The notes under the pieces are model-generated. The model ran no database searches. It was given only the letters and a program-made list of their open reading frames with translations, and was not told where the DNA came from. Positions 33,678 through 41,937 of a stretch of DNA of 64,000 nucleotides are shown one piece after another; position 1 is the first letter of the stretch, and each line of letters opens with the position of its first letter. The stretch is taken from positions 2,566,001 through 2,630,000 of the forward strand of contig NZ_CP042467.1 of NCBI RefSeq assembly GCF_007993755.1, read 5' to 3'. This DNA is from Microvenator marinus. GTDB lineage: Bacteria; Myxococcota_A; Bradymonadia; Bradymonadales; Bradymonadaceae. The position numbers and the translations under genes are program-made.

Positions 33678-34737
33678 TTTCTCTTGAGTGTTTGAGTTCT
33701 GCGATCGGTGCCAGAAAGAGATCGACGATTGCGCTGACGAGCGCTTTGAGTTGTGGAGCCTCGTCAAGCGCAGGCTCGCTGAGCGCGAGGGCCGCGCGCC
33801 TGTCGATCTCGGCTAGCGTGAAATCAAGCGCTCCCGTGGTCAGGAATAGCTGCGTCGCGCGCTGAATATCCGCGTCTGTGACCAGTTCGCGTTCTCGCCG
33901 GAGCAGGTCTCGAAGCCACGCCGAATCCTCAGGAGAAGCGTTCTCCAGGGTATGAATGACCAGCGCGGAGATCTTTCCTTCCGCGATATCACTTCCAGGG
34001 CGCTCACGGCCCTTCTGACCAAAGATATCGAGGACGTCATCTTGAATCTGGAAGATGACCCCAAGGTGACCTGCGGCACGCGTCATGCCGTCAACAAGTT
34101 GGCTCGAAGCTCCTGCGATCTCCGCAGCTCCTGCTAGTGGGAGAGCAAAAAGACCGCTCGTCTTGCCTTCGACCATTTTGACGTAATCCGCCCAAGTTGG
34201 GACATCATCTTGTTGAAGCAGGAATTCGCGCTCTTGGCCGTCAATGACACGAACGGTTTCCTTGAGAACTCGGTCGCTGAGGCTTTCGCGCAAGTCCGCG
34301 GAGCCGGGTACTTTTCTGACGAGCATGAGCGTGTAGTAAAGCATCGCGTCGCCCAGGTTGATCGCGCGGGCTTCGCCGTACTTCACCCAAATGGTTTCTG
34401 CTCCTCGGCGTATGCGGTCCCCGTCCTGCAGATCATCATGAACAAGCGTCGCGTTGTGCAAAATCTCGCAAGCCGCGCCGAACGCGACCACGTTCTTTGG
34501 GTCTGAGCCGAGCGCGTCGGCCACAGCTAATGGGAGCACCGCCCTTAACCTCTTCCCGCCTGTTTCAAGGTGATACCTCGTCATCTCGACGAGCGATGAG
34601 CCGTCCGGCGAGCCGCTAAGCACGGTGCTATCCAACACGTCCATGATCTGCGGAAGGTGTTGTTGGCGAAGCTCGTCAATGCGCTCCGCCCATGAAAATT
34701 CAGCCATTGGTGCAACCCAGTTCAAACTCGCGCTCAT
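33670..34737 (-). CDS. polyprenyl diphosphate synthase (trans, long chain)
   Basis: The product has 355 residues and condenses isopentenyl diphosphate onto allylic diphosphates to build quinone side chains. The two Asp-rich motifs are LVHDDLQDGDRIRRG (first) and FQIQDDVLDIFG (second), with GGKRLRA for substrate binding. The residues before the first motif (ACEILHNATLVHDD) are small to medium, which favours a longer product (hepta- or octaprenyl), but chain length cannot be fixed from sequence. ATG 34737 has AGAGG 4-5 nt upstream; ATG 34707 is an alternative with no good ribosome site. It is probably the first gene of the operon that ends in polA. Confidence 0.92.
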   Translation of the reverse strand: MSASLNWVAPMAEFSWAERIDELRQQHLPQIMDVLDSTVLSGSPDGSSLVEMTRYHLETGGKRLRAVLPLAVADALGSDPKNVVAFGAACEILHNATLVHDDLQDGDRIRRGAETIWVKYGEARAINLGDAMLYYTLMLVRKVPGSADLRESLSDRVLKETVRVIDGQEREFLLQQDDVPTWADYVKMVEGKTSGLFALPLAGAAEIAGASSQLVDGMTRAAGHLGVIFQIQDDVLDIFGQKGRERPGSDIAEGKISALVIHTLENASPEDSAWLRDLLRRERELVTDADIQRATQLFLTTGALDFTLAEIDRRAALALSEPALDEAPQLKALVSAIVDLFLAPIAELKHSRENG

Positions 34738-34804
34738 GATGCCTCTTTGTTCATGGTTGTCCAGCTAAGATGCACACCCCTGAATTTTGGTGCCCAATGT
34801 GTGT

Positions 34805-35506
34805 TTAGTACTCGGCCGATAGCGTCACGCGAAACCCAAAGCTCGCGCCAAACGAACGCACACCAAGCCGGAAGGTGTTTTCGGAAAGCACCCCGTCAGA
34901 ATAGAGCAACCGAACTCGGTAACCGAACTCGTTGGAAGTGCACGAGACGAACTCAGACTCACAAGACCAATCTTCCCCTACGACGTCCCAGCCTTGCAAA
35001 CCACACGCGCTCAAAGGGGTGATATCAGCGTTCAGGATGAACGAGCGCCCGCGGCATCCGGTGAGCTCTAGGGCGAACCAGTCCGTGTCGTCTTCACAGA
35101 GCGTAGCGTCTTGAGTTAGCGGGCCAGTCACCAAATCACCGCCGCGAACACATCCAAGCTCCTCGCTGATCAACGTCGCCGTAGACGGACGGTCGTTGAT
35201 TCTACCATCGTCGTCGCAACGCCTATCGCAAACAGGAAGCGTCCCACCATCGGGTCCATCCACATTGTTGATTACGATATCTGGAGGAGTGTCCTCCGGA
35301 TCATCTGGACCCGGCATATCAGGTTCATCCACAGGATCGGGACCCGGGTCTGGGTCGGGTTCATCCTCCCCAACACAACGCAAGACTTCCGAGCGAAACT
35401 CACAGGTTTGGTCGTCTGGGCAGTCGGCGTCCAAAGCACATTGGTCCGGCGAAAAGGCACACCCCAAGGAGTGGATGATGGCCCAAAGCCCGACCCACTT
35501 CCTCAT
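34805..35506 (-). CDS. tandem lipoprotein array, copy 4 (acidic-linker variant)
   Basis: The product has 233 residues. A signal peptide ends IHSLGC. The first 40 mature residues are a Cys knot of the array type (CALDADCPDDQTC). The linker is Asp/Pro/Glu-rich, unlike the Asn-rich linkers of the other copies. The C-terminal domain carries array landmarks: a Cys cluster near RRCDDDG, LGCVRGGDLVTGPL, CEDDTDWFALELTGC, and a final FRVTLSAEY strand. The DDTDWF...C pattern resembles PPC (pre-peptidase C-terminal) beta-sandwiches. The ATG makes an ATGA junction with copy 3; it is the last gene of the operon. Confidence 0.78.
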   Translation of the reverse strand: MRKWVGLWAIIHSLGCAFSPDQCALDADCPDDQTCEFRSEVLRCVGEDEPDPDPGPDPVDEPDMPGPDDPEDTPPDIVINNVDGPDGGTLPVCDRRCDDDGRINDRPSTATLISEELGCVRGGDLVTGPLTQDATLCEDDTDWFALELTGCRGRSFILNADITPLSACGLQGWDVVGEDWSCESEFVSCTSNEFGYRVRLLYSDGVLSENTFRLGVRSFGASFGFRVTLSAEY

Positions 35507-36342
35507 CGAATATCCAACACGGCAGTGTACTCAAACTCAGAGACATCGGCATTTACCACGCCAAAGTACCACGATTCAATGGAGCCAGACGGTGATACAA
35601 GCCAACGGGCGACTTTTGCGTCGCCATCATCGAAACACTCTACGCGTTCGCTTTCGCAGCCGATATTTGCGCCACCTCGGTTGATGCCGATGCTCCATTC
35701 CTCGACGAGGCAAATCGGGGCCGTAGTGACTCTTACTTCGACGATCACATCACGTTCGTCACACGGCACGATGATCTGATTGAACCAATCTCCTGGATCG
35801 CGCGGACAGACCTTACCCGAGACGGTATGGGTCCTTGGCGTTATCACGTTGCCACTCAGACAGCCTCCGGAGCTCCCCATGAGCGTGGCATCAAACCAGG
35901 AATCATCGGGCTCATTTGGAGAAAGGTCCTCGCAATTGGCAAAGATATCTCCCGCACACACGCCCGGATCTACGTTGTTTGTAGGATTGTTGGTGCCTTG
36001 GTTGGTGCCGTTAGTATTGTTCGTACCGTTGGTATTATTTACGTTATTTGTGCCGGACGTATTCTGACCATTGGTTGGATTATTCGCAGGTAGTGTAGCG
36101 TTATTTGTGCCAGCAATAGTCTCATTGTTATTTGAGTTGTTTTGCACATTATTTGAGACATTATTGGTGCCGCTATTATTGTTACCTACTGGCCTCTCTC
36201 CGGCAGTACATGTTCCACTATTGCACCATTCCCCGGCAAAACACTCGGAATCTTGCGCACATTGCGGGTCATCACCACACGCTTGCATTAGCCCAAGGGT
36301 CGCAACGCCAACCAAAATAAAGGGTGAAATCCTAATCTTCAT
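35503..36342 (-). CDS. tandem lipoprotein array, copy 3
   Basis: The product has 279 residues, with a lipobox ending LGLMQAC. The Cys knot reads CAQDSECFAGEWCNSGTC. A linker of about 80 residues is made mostly of Asn, Thr and Gly. The C-terminal domain begins CEDLSPNEPDDSWFDAT, which is a good match to the start of a PPC-type domain, and continues with CPRDPGDWFNQIIVPC, ICLVEEWSIG and VLDIR at the end. The start follows copy 2 with a 1-nt gap, and the stop overlaps copy 4 by 4 nt. Outer-membrane or periplasmic lipoprotein; ligand unknown. Confidence 0.8.
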   Translation of the reverse strand: MKIRISPFILVGVATLGLMQACGDDPQCAQDSECFAGEWCNSGTCTAGERPVGNNNSGTNNVSNNVQNNSNNNETIAGTNNATLPANNPTNGQNTSGTNNVNNTNGTNNTNGTNQGTNNPTNNVDPGVCAGDIFANCEDLSPNEPDDSWFDATLMGSSGGCLSGNVITPRTHTVSGKVCPRDPGDWFNQIIVPCDERDVIVEVRVTTAPICLVEEWSIGINRGGANIGCESERVECFDDGDAKVARWLVSPSGSIESWYFGVVNADVSEFEYTAVLDIR

Positions 36343-36343
36343 T

Positions 36344-37081
36344 TCATTCTCTCATGACCCATCGAAGGTCGTATTCAAACTGAATGGCATTGGTAAATAG
36401 TGCTTCAACGGTAAAGGAGGCGCTTGATACCGAGTTGTTTGGGTTAACGATTGCCGTGATCTTCATACCGCCGTTAGGCAGTTGTTCGCATCGGATCTCG
36501 TCCGAAGGGGTCTCGCAGTCTTTGCCATCGATATAGGCGTTGACCTTAAACACGCTCGGGTCGCATTCGACCTTTGGCTCGAACGTTAGCTCCATGACAT
36601 AGGATTTGGAGTCGCACCCGACGTAGAGCTGTGTAAACCGGTCTTTGACCTCGCGGGCACAAAGCACCTCGCTTCGCGTTTCATCCATTGGAGAGAACTC
36701 ATCTCGGACCCGGCAGCCGTTGGTCGAGTTCGTAAAGCTCGTCGGAAAGGCATCGTCGATATCGTCTGGGTCTGAGCAAGAGGTGGTGAGTGGATCTACC
36801 ACACACGCAAGGTCTGGAAGGGTCGGGGTTGTGTTGTTGACCCCTGGTTGCGTTGGTCCATTATTGCCACCCGTTGGATTGTTGGGGTTTGGATCGTCAG
36901 GGTTGTTGGTAGGATCTGGATTGTTCGGATTATTCGAGAGGTCAGACTCTTCAAGGCAAACACCCTGTGCGCATACCTCGCCCTTAAAGCAGTCCGACGC
37001 TCGAGAGCATTCGTTGGAATCTCCTCCACAGCTGAGAAGACCAATCGCCAAAAAGGGCAACAATCGGGGAAAAATATTCAT
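36344..37081 (-). CDS. tandem lipoprotein array, copy 2
   Basis: The product has 245 residues, with a lipobox ending AIGLLSC. The Cys knot reads CSRASDCFKGEVCAQGVC, nearly the same as copies 1 and 3. An Asn/Pro linker of about 45 residues follows. The C-terminal domain has CSDPDDIDDAFPTSF, NGCRVRDEFSPMDETRSEVLC, DRFTQLYVGC and the final strand FEYDLRWVM. The EVKDRF segment stands where the others have the DW(F/Y) box, so this copy is more diverged there. The start overlaps copy 1 by 4 nt. Confidence 0.8.
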   Translation of the reverse strand: MNIFPRLLPFLAIGLLSCGGDSNECSRASDCFKGEVCAQGVCLEESDLSNNPNNPDPTNNPDDPNPNNPTGGNNGPTQPGVNNTTPTLPDLACVVDPLTTSCSDPDDIDDAFPTSFTNSTNGCRVRDEFSPMDETRSEVLCAREVKDRFTQLYVGCDSKSYVMELTFEPKVECDPSVFKVNAYIDGKDCETPSDEIRCEQLPNGGMKITAIVNPNNSVSSASFTVEALFTNAIQFEYDLRWVMRE

Positions 37082-37881
37082 CTCTGCTCCACCACCACTC
37101 GGAGGTCATACTCGGATTGTACACCCTCAAGACTCGTTACGGCTACGTAAGAGAGCAGCGATTGAGGACTCTGAGTGGGAGGCACATCGATCACGATTTT
37201 GTGCTCGGTGTCCGTGGAGGTGCATGTGGCTTCTTCTGGACAATCAAAGGAGAGTGATTCCAACGCGATGAGGTCGGCACTGCACTCGGCCTTCGGGGTC
37301 ATGGTCCAGGTGACGCGAAGGTATGTCTCGCGGCAAGGATTGAAGTCGATATAGTACCAGTCCGCCTGATCGCGCGTACATTTGGTCGCGGTGAGCGTCA
37401 GGTCGAGAGGATTAAATTGTGACGTGGTAATGCACCCGGGCCGAGGGTCATTATGCAACCTCACGCCGTCGATCCAAGTATTGTTCTGTTCGTACTCGTC
37501 GTCCGAACACGAAGACTCGAGATGGTCCACCTCGCACTCAAGCCCGGTGCTCGAGTCCGGCTCCATGTCTTGTTCACCACCCATGTCTGGCTCGGAATTA
37601 TTGGGGTTCACGATGGTATTGTTCGTGTTGTTGGGGTCCACGTTATTCGAGTTCGTGGGGTTGTTCTCGCCGTTCGTATTTGGGTTATTCTGGGTGCTTT
37701 GATTCGTCGGATTATTGTCCGAAGAATCCGAATTGTTTGGGTTCATTCCCTGAGGACCACACACACCTTCCATACAGACTTCGCCCGCAAAACAATCGTT
37801 ATTGCTATTGCATTGGGCGGAATCAGAGCACGCCGACAAGAGAGCGAGCGACGAGAGCGCAAGGAGGAGTAGTTTTGACAT
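37078..37881 (-). CDS. tandem lipoprotein array, copy 1 (operon head)
   Basis: The product has 267 residues. A signal peptide ends LALLSAC; ATG 37881 is chosen because it starts the signal directly, although ATG 37896 is in frame. The Cys knot reads CNSNNDCFAGEVCMEGVC. A long Asn/Asp/Thr linker follows, and then the domain: CEVDHLESSC, YEQNNTWIDGVRL, GCITTSQFNPLDLT, CTRDQADWYYIDFNPC, and the last strand SEYDLRVVVE. A perfect TATAAT lies about 60 nt upstream. It is the first of four consecutive paralogues. Confidence 0.8.
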   Translation of the reverse strand: MSKLLLLALSSLALLSACSDSAQCNSNNDCFAGEVCMEGVCGPQGMNPNNSDSSDNNPTNQSTQNNPNTNGENNPTNSNNVDPNNTNNTIVNPNNSEPDMGGEQDMEPDSSTGLECEVDHLESSCSDDEYEQNNTWIDGVRLHNDPRPGCITTSQFNPLDLTLTATKCTRDQADWYYIDFNPCRETYLRVTWTMTPKAECSADLIALESLSFDCPEEATCTSTDTEHKIVIDVPPTQSPQSLLSYVAVTSLEGVQSEYDLRVVVEQR

Positions 37882-37939
37882 TTGAGGTCCGAGCATCAGT
37901 AAACTTCTATTGAACTTCTATCCGCGTTTCATTGAAGTC

Positions 37940-37970
37940 ATTATACATCCAAAGTTCAACACCTTGTCCC
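37940..37970 (-). promoter_or_regulatory. promoter candidate for the lipoprotein array
   Basis: On the minus strand a perfect TATAAT (37945-37940) lies 19 nt after GGGACA (37970-37965), a 4-of-6 match to TTGACA. It stands about 60 nt before the first lipoprotein start. The spacing is slightly long. Confidence 0.4.
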
Positions 37971-38001
37971 TGAAAAAGTCTGAAGAATAGGTATTGGGCG
38001 T

Positions 38002-38031
38002 CTGTCACAGATGGTCACAAGCGGTTATAGT
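38002..38031 (+). promoter_or_regulatory. promoter candidate for the PEGA gene
   Basis: CTGTCA (38002-38007) and TATAGT (38026-38031) are separated by 18 nt and lie 30 nt before the ATG at 38061. TATAGT matches TATAAT at 5 of 6 positions; the -35 match is 4 of 6. Confidence 0.35.
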
Positions 38032-38060
38032 ACGCGCGTTGAACCGACTCTGGATAAGTT

Positions 38061-39011
38061 ATGAAATGGATTGCGTGTGTTTTGAGTCTTTCGTTGATGC
38101 TTGGGAGCAGCAGCGTTTTAGCCCAGCCCAAGTTTGAGGATTTGAGCGAGGAAAATAAGGCGGAGCTCACGCGAGTTATCGAAGAAGGAAAGGCCACGTA
38201 CAACCGCGGAGAGTTCCAACGCTCGCTCAAACTATTCCAAGAGGCCTATGATATCTTGCCTCATCCGGACATTTTGTATCGTTTGGGACTTTGCCACGAG
38301 CGCCTCGGAGACGACGCGGAGGCAGTCAGATACTACCGGCGATTCCTGAGCGAGGTCCCGGAAGCGCCCGAGCGCCCCAGGATCGAGAAGACCATCGCGC
38401 TTATAGAAGACCGTATATCCCGCTCGACGATTAGCATTTCAACCATTCCCGAGGGAGCCGTAGTCTATATTGACGATCGAGCGAATGGCCCCGCAGGCCT
38501 TACGCCCACACAGCTTCCGGTCAAACCTGGGAACTATCGTGTGATAGTGAGAAAGGAAGGATTCCAGCTCACTGAGGAATTGGTGACGGTTAAGGCCGGC
38601 GCTACGGTTCAGCTTCGGTATCAGCTGATTCCGGAGGAGAACGTAGCCAAGGAAGAGGTGGTCACGTATCCGAATATTCTGCCGGTTGTGGGCCTGACGG
38701 CGATCGGAATCGGCTCTGGAATTGCCGGTATGGTCTTCTTTTCGAGCTATATGGACGATGCGGACCAGCTCCAACGTTTGGACGATATTCGACGTGTGGA
38801 TCCGGAGCAGGTCACGCGAGTTCAGTACGAAAACACCGAGTCCTCGAAGAACACGAACCTCGCGCTCGGCATCGGATTTACTGGGCTCGCCGTAGGCGCG
38901 CTCGTGGGTGCATACTTGGTTTGGGAGCTTTCCGAGCCAGTGGTTCAAACCTCGCAGGTCGGCTTCTCTTGGGATAATGGCCCACAGGTCGGCTTTACGC
39001 AGCAGTTCTAG
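38061..39011 (+). CDS. exported TPR and PEGA-domain protein
   Basis: The product has 316 residues, with a signal peptide cleaved after GSSSVLA. TPR units run at about 40-120 (ATYNRGEFQRSLKLFQEAYD, LGLCHERLGDDAEAVRYYRR). A PEGA domain follows at about 128-195 (STISISTIPEGAVVYIDD, LPVKPGNYRVIVRKEGF). Two hydrophobic segments at about 212-232 and 272-293 are predicted membrane helices. PEGA proteins of this type are common in Myxococcota envelopes, with a structural or sugar-binding role that is not established. It shares the divergent region 37882-38060 with the lipoprotein array. Its TAG stop overlaps that of the P450 gene in the palindrome CTAG. Confidence 0.85.
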   Translation: MKWIACVLSLSLMLGSSSVLAQPKFEDLSEENKAELTRVIEEGKATYNRGEFQRSLKLFQEAYDILPHPDILYRLGLCHERLGDDAEAVRYYRRFLSEVPEAPERPRIEKTIALIEDRISRSTISISTIPEGAVVYIDDRANGPAGLTPTQLPVKPGNYRVIVRKEGFQLTEELVTVKAGATVQLRYQLIPEENVAKEEVVTYPNILPVVGLTAIGIGSGIAGMVFFSSYMDDADQLQRLDDIRRVDPEQVTRVQYENTESSKNTNLALGIGFTGLAVGALVGAYLVWELSEPVVQTSQVGFSWDNGPQVGFTQQF

Positions 39012-40339
39012 CGCCGATGGACTCGGACCGTGACGGGCACCACTGGTCGCATGGTCACGGCTGGCGAAACCTGCATATCGGTGGTCATTCGAAGCTCGAA
39101 GTCGATGTGCTGAGCCATAGACGCCACGATCAGAATGGCTTCCATCATGGCAAAATGATTGCCGATGCAGATGCGAGCACCGCCCCCAAAGGGCAAGTAG
39201 GCATGCCGAGGCAGAGACTTCTCGAAACCAGGCTCCAACCAACGCTGAGGCCTAAACTCGTCGGGGTTTTCAAACACGTCTGGCTTACGGTGTAGGACCA
39301 TCTGCGAAATCAAAATCTGCATACCCTTTTTGACTTCGTAATCCCCTAGAGTGGTGTCCCGAATCGCCTGGCGCCCGATGATCCACGCTGGCGGATAGAG
39401 GCGCATGGACTCCTTGATCACGGCGTTGAGATAGCTCAACGATTGAAGGTCATCAAAGCCAGCCTGTCGCTTCTGAAGTACGCGGTCAACCTCTTCAAAG
39501 ACCTTGTCGAGCACATCTCGGTGTTGCACGAGCAGAAACCAGGTATAGGTGGCGACGAGGGCCGTGGTCTCGTGGCCGGCGAGGAACATCGTGATGACTT
39601 CATCGCGTAGCTGCTTGTCATCCATGCCCTCGCCTTCATCGTCCTTGGCCTGAATGAGGCGCCACAAAAGGTCGTGCCCCTCCTCGCCTCCACGCCGCTT
39701 CTCGATTAGGCCGTAGACCACTTCATCGAGCCTCTCAATGGAATGCTTGAAGTCCTTTCGGGCTGGCATTGGAAAGACTTCTGGCACCCAACGCCACGGC
39801 GTGTGGGTCATCAGGTGGAAGTAGTGCATCGCCACGTCGACGTGATGGGACACCTCGTCGAGCTCAGGTCCTGAATCCAGGTTGAAGAGTGTCTTGACCA
39901 CGATCTCCATGGTCAGATGCATCATATCCTGATGCAGGTCTCGTTCTTCGCCGTGTTTCCAGCGACCCACGGCGTCGGTGCTGAGCTGACTCATGATGTC
40001 TGCGTAGACGCTGACTTGGGTGCGCTGGAGGTTCGGCGAGGCGAGCTTTCGATTACGCTTCCATTGGTCGCCCTCGGCCGTCAGGAGGCCCTCACCAAGG
40101 AGTTCCTTGAGGTCGTGGGTGATCTCGTCTTTGTGAAAGTCCTGCGCTTTGGACACCAAAACTTCGTGAATAATGGCCGGATCTGAAACCAGTAGATTGT
40201 CCAAATTTCCAAGTCGGAAGCGCACCACATCCCCGTATTCTCTAGCCATACGCTGGATATAGGGAATCTGCTCCCGGATGAAATCAAGGGTATGTGGAAT
40301 GGTTTGAAGGCCGTGTGGCCCGGGTGGTTTCTTGGACAT
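39008..40339 (-). CDS. cytochrome P450
   Basis: The product has 443 residues and is a soluble bacterial-type heme monooxygenase. The I-helix oxygen-binding box is FLAGHETTA, the K-helix ExxR is in KESMRLYPPAW, and the heme loop is FGGGARICIGNHFAMMEA with the axial Cys. A Pro-rich N-terminus (KKPPGPHG) follows the start and there is no membrane anchor. The Trp/Arg-rich PERF region (FRPQRWL) is present. The start forms a TAATG junction with the lipoprotein gene. Substrate unknown; sequence style is close to fatty-acid or sterol-type P450s. No ferredoxin or reductase gene is nearby. Confidence 0.95.
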   Translation of the reverse strand: MSKKPPGPHGLQTIPHTLDFIREQIPYIQRMAREYGDVVRFRLGNLDNLLVSDPAIIHEVLVSKAQDFHKDEITHDLKELLGEGLLTAEGDQWKRNRKLASPNLQRTQVSVYADIMSQLSTDAVGRWKHGEERDLHQDMMHLTMEIVVKTLFNLDSGPELDEVSHHVDVAMHYFHLMTHTPWRWVPEVFPMPARKDFKHSIERLDEVVYGLIEKRRGGEEGHDLLWRLIQAKDDEGEGMDDKQLRDEVITMFLAGHETTALVATYTWFLLVQHRDVLDKVFEEVDRVLQKRQAGFDDLQSLSYLNAVIKESMRLYPPAWIIGRQAIRDTTLGDYEVKKGMQILISQMVLHRKPDVFENPDEFRPQRWLEPGFEKSLPRHAYLPFGGGARICIGNHFAMMEAILIVASMAQHIDFELRMTTDMQVSPAVTMRPVVPVTVRVHRR

Positions 40340-40812
40340 TATCTAACCATCTCGAAGCTTCCGGAGGACACACAGCCAGATGGCCCCGTTCCTTTGAAGG
40401 TTCCCTGGATGGTGGTGTCGCTGATCGCGTTGCCTGTCCAACGGTACTGAATGGTTTGTGACCCCACGACCTCTTCGGTCACGAAGCTCACGCAAACTCC
40501 GTCTACTGCGCCATCTCGAAAGGTGAACGACTCGGGCAGATTGGTGTCGTTGAGCGCTAGAGACTCCGCCATCGGGTCGTGTTCGAGGCTAAGCGCGACC
40601 GAGCCCAGCTCGAATTTGTCCGTGTTCAGGAACTCTTGACGGCAGTCCTTTCGGTTGCCTTCCCCAACGATTTCCCAAGTACCGGTAAGCATCGCTTCGC
40701 CCGCACAGGGGTCGTCGGGCTCAAAATAGTCTTGATAGTCCTCGAGTGGAACACAACCGAAGAGTGCAAGAGAGGCGAGAGCCACGAGTGAAATACTAAT
40801 GATTCGTTTCAT
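40339..40812 (-). CDS. lipoprotein, function unknown
   Basis: The product has 157 residues, with a signal peptide ending LASLALFGC. The mature part is strand-rich with about five cysteines (LTGTWEIVGEGNRKDC, ISDTTIQGTFKGTG), like a small beta-barrel or lipocalin-type fold; this is only a resemblance. ATG 40812 is supported by AAGGAG 7 nt upstream. It sits between the outer-membrane protein gene (11 nt gap) and the P450 gene (1-nt overlap), so it belongs to their operon. Confidence 0.75.
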   Translation of the reverse strand: MKRIISISLVALASLALFGCVPLEDYQDYFEPDDPCAGEAMLTGTWEIVGEGNRKDCRQEFLNTDKFELGSVALSLEHDPMAESLALNDTNLPESFTFRDGAVDGVCVSFVTEEVVGSQTIQYRWTGNAISDTTIQGTFKGTGPSGCVSSGSFEMVR

Positions 40813-40823
40813 CTTTGGTCTCC

Positions 40824-41807
40824 TTAGAAGTGCACGTTCAGCATGGTCGTAAAGGACTGCGGAAGCGACTCGCCGTGCAGTTCTGCGAAGGTCATATTGT
40901 AGTCCACGGAGAGCGAGACGCGAACGGTGTAGGTTCTGAAGAGGAGCACACCACCGCGAACGTACGTGCCGAGCGCCCATGCCTGCTCGTCAAAATCGCC
41001 TTCGTGAGTCGTGGTGATGACGCTACCAGTGACCACAACGTCTCTTCGTGTGTCCGAGATAAATCGCAGGCCAGCTCCTCCGCCGATAAATGGAGCGATA
41101 TTTCCCTGACCGAAGACAAAATAGGCACCGAGGTCAAACGGAACCTCGATGAAATGGTCTTCGGCTGATGGGTCTGCCTGAAAACGCACGCCGATTCTGG
41201 GGCCGATAGCAAAGTGCGGCGTCTCGTACCAATAGGCGAGGTCCATCGCCACGCCGAATGGGACCTCAGCGTAACCGCGCGCAGGAATGAGCGCTCCGAC
41301 GCCGAGAGCCAGCCCACCGAAGCCTTGTTTTCGCTTGGGCGGTGCAACTTCGTCGGTGGTGATGGTTCCGAGCTCGGCGGTATCCGACACGGGTTTGTTG
41401 GAGGCGAGTGCCTCGGCAAGGCGGGCCGCCACCGTCTCGAGCTCCTCGATCTGAGTCACACTCATTCGCTCGGACCGGCGAAGATCACCAGACTTGTTTA
41501 CGAGTTCGACCGTCACGATGATCTTTTCTCCGAGACGTCCAATCGACCCGTAGACACCATCGGTGGCCCCTGTCTGGTTAACCACGGCCGTTGCGCATTG
41601 TGCATCTGCACAGACGGTCTCCGAGCGCACAAATTGGACGCCCATCGCCTTGGTAATCTCTGTTTGGAGCAGGTCTCTGAAAGTCTCCGCGTCGTCAGGC
41701 GAGACCTGCCGAGTCTGAAAACTCATCATTACCCAAGGGTTCGCAGAAGCCGTCAGCGGCACTGCGAGCGAAGCGAAAACCATCACCAAAAACATCATCC
41801 ATTTCAT
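40824..41807 (-). CDS. exported protein with C-terminal outer-membrane beta-barrel
   Basis: The product has 327 residues, with a signal peptide cleaved after PLTASA. The N-terminal half (about 25-145) has an alpha/beta pattern, FRDLLQTEITKAMGVQFV then VYGSIGRLGEKIIVTVEL, resembling the periplasmic domain that precedes some myxobacterial barrels. A two-Cys segment CADAQC lies within it. The second half has repeated amphipathic strands (GVRFQADPSAED, VPFDLGAYFVFG, FIGGGAGLRFIS) and ends in FTTMLNVHF, an aromatic C-terminal residue as used for barrel assembly. AGGAAG precedes the ATG. First gene of the operon with the lipoprotein and P450. Confidence 0.78.
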   Translation of the reverse strand: MKWMMFLVMVFASLAVPLTASANPWVMMSFQTRQVSPDDAETFRDLLQTEITKAMGVQFVRSETVCADAQCATAVVNQTGATDGVYGSIGRLGEKIIVTVELVNKSGDLRRSERMSVTQIEELETVAARLAEALASNKPVSDTAELGTITTDEVAPPKRKQGFGGLALGVGALIPARGYAEVPFGVAMDLAYWYETPHFAIGPRIGVRFQADPSAEDHFIEVPFDLGAYFVFGQGNIAPFIGGGAGLRFISDTRRDVVVTGSVITTTHEGDFDEQAWALGTYVRGGVLLFRTYTVRVSLSVDYNMTFAELHGESLPQSFTTMLNVHF

Positions 41808-41937
41808 TTGGTCTTCCTAAGTGTACACGCGGGCTCTTTCCGCGTTGCGATTCCTGCGATTTCTTCAGTTCGTGCGGTAGTCTTGCAGAGGGCGCAACAT
41901 ACTTCAACACCTGGGCAGCCCGGTGATGCAAAGACTG

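Noticed and set aside
37882-38060. RNA gene in the divergent region
   Set aside because: Only promoter-like elements are visible; no stable fold or conserved RNA motif was recognised.
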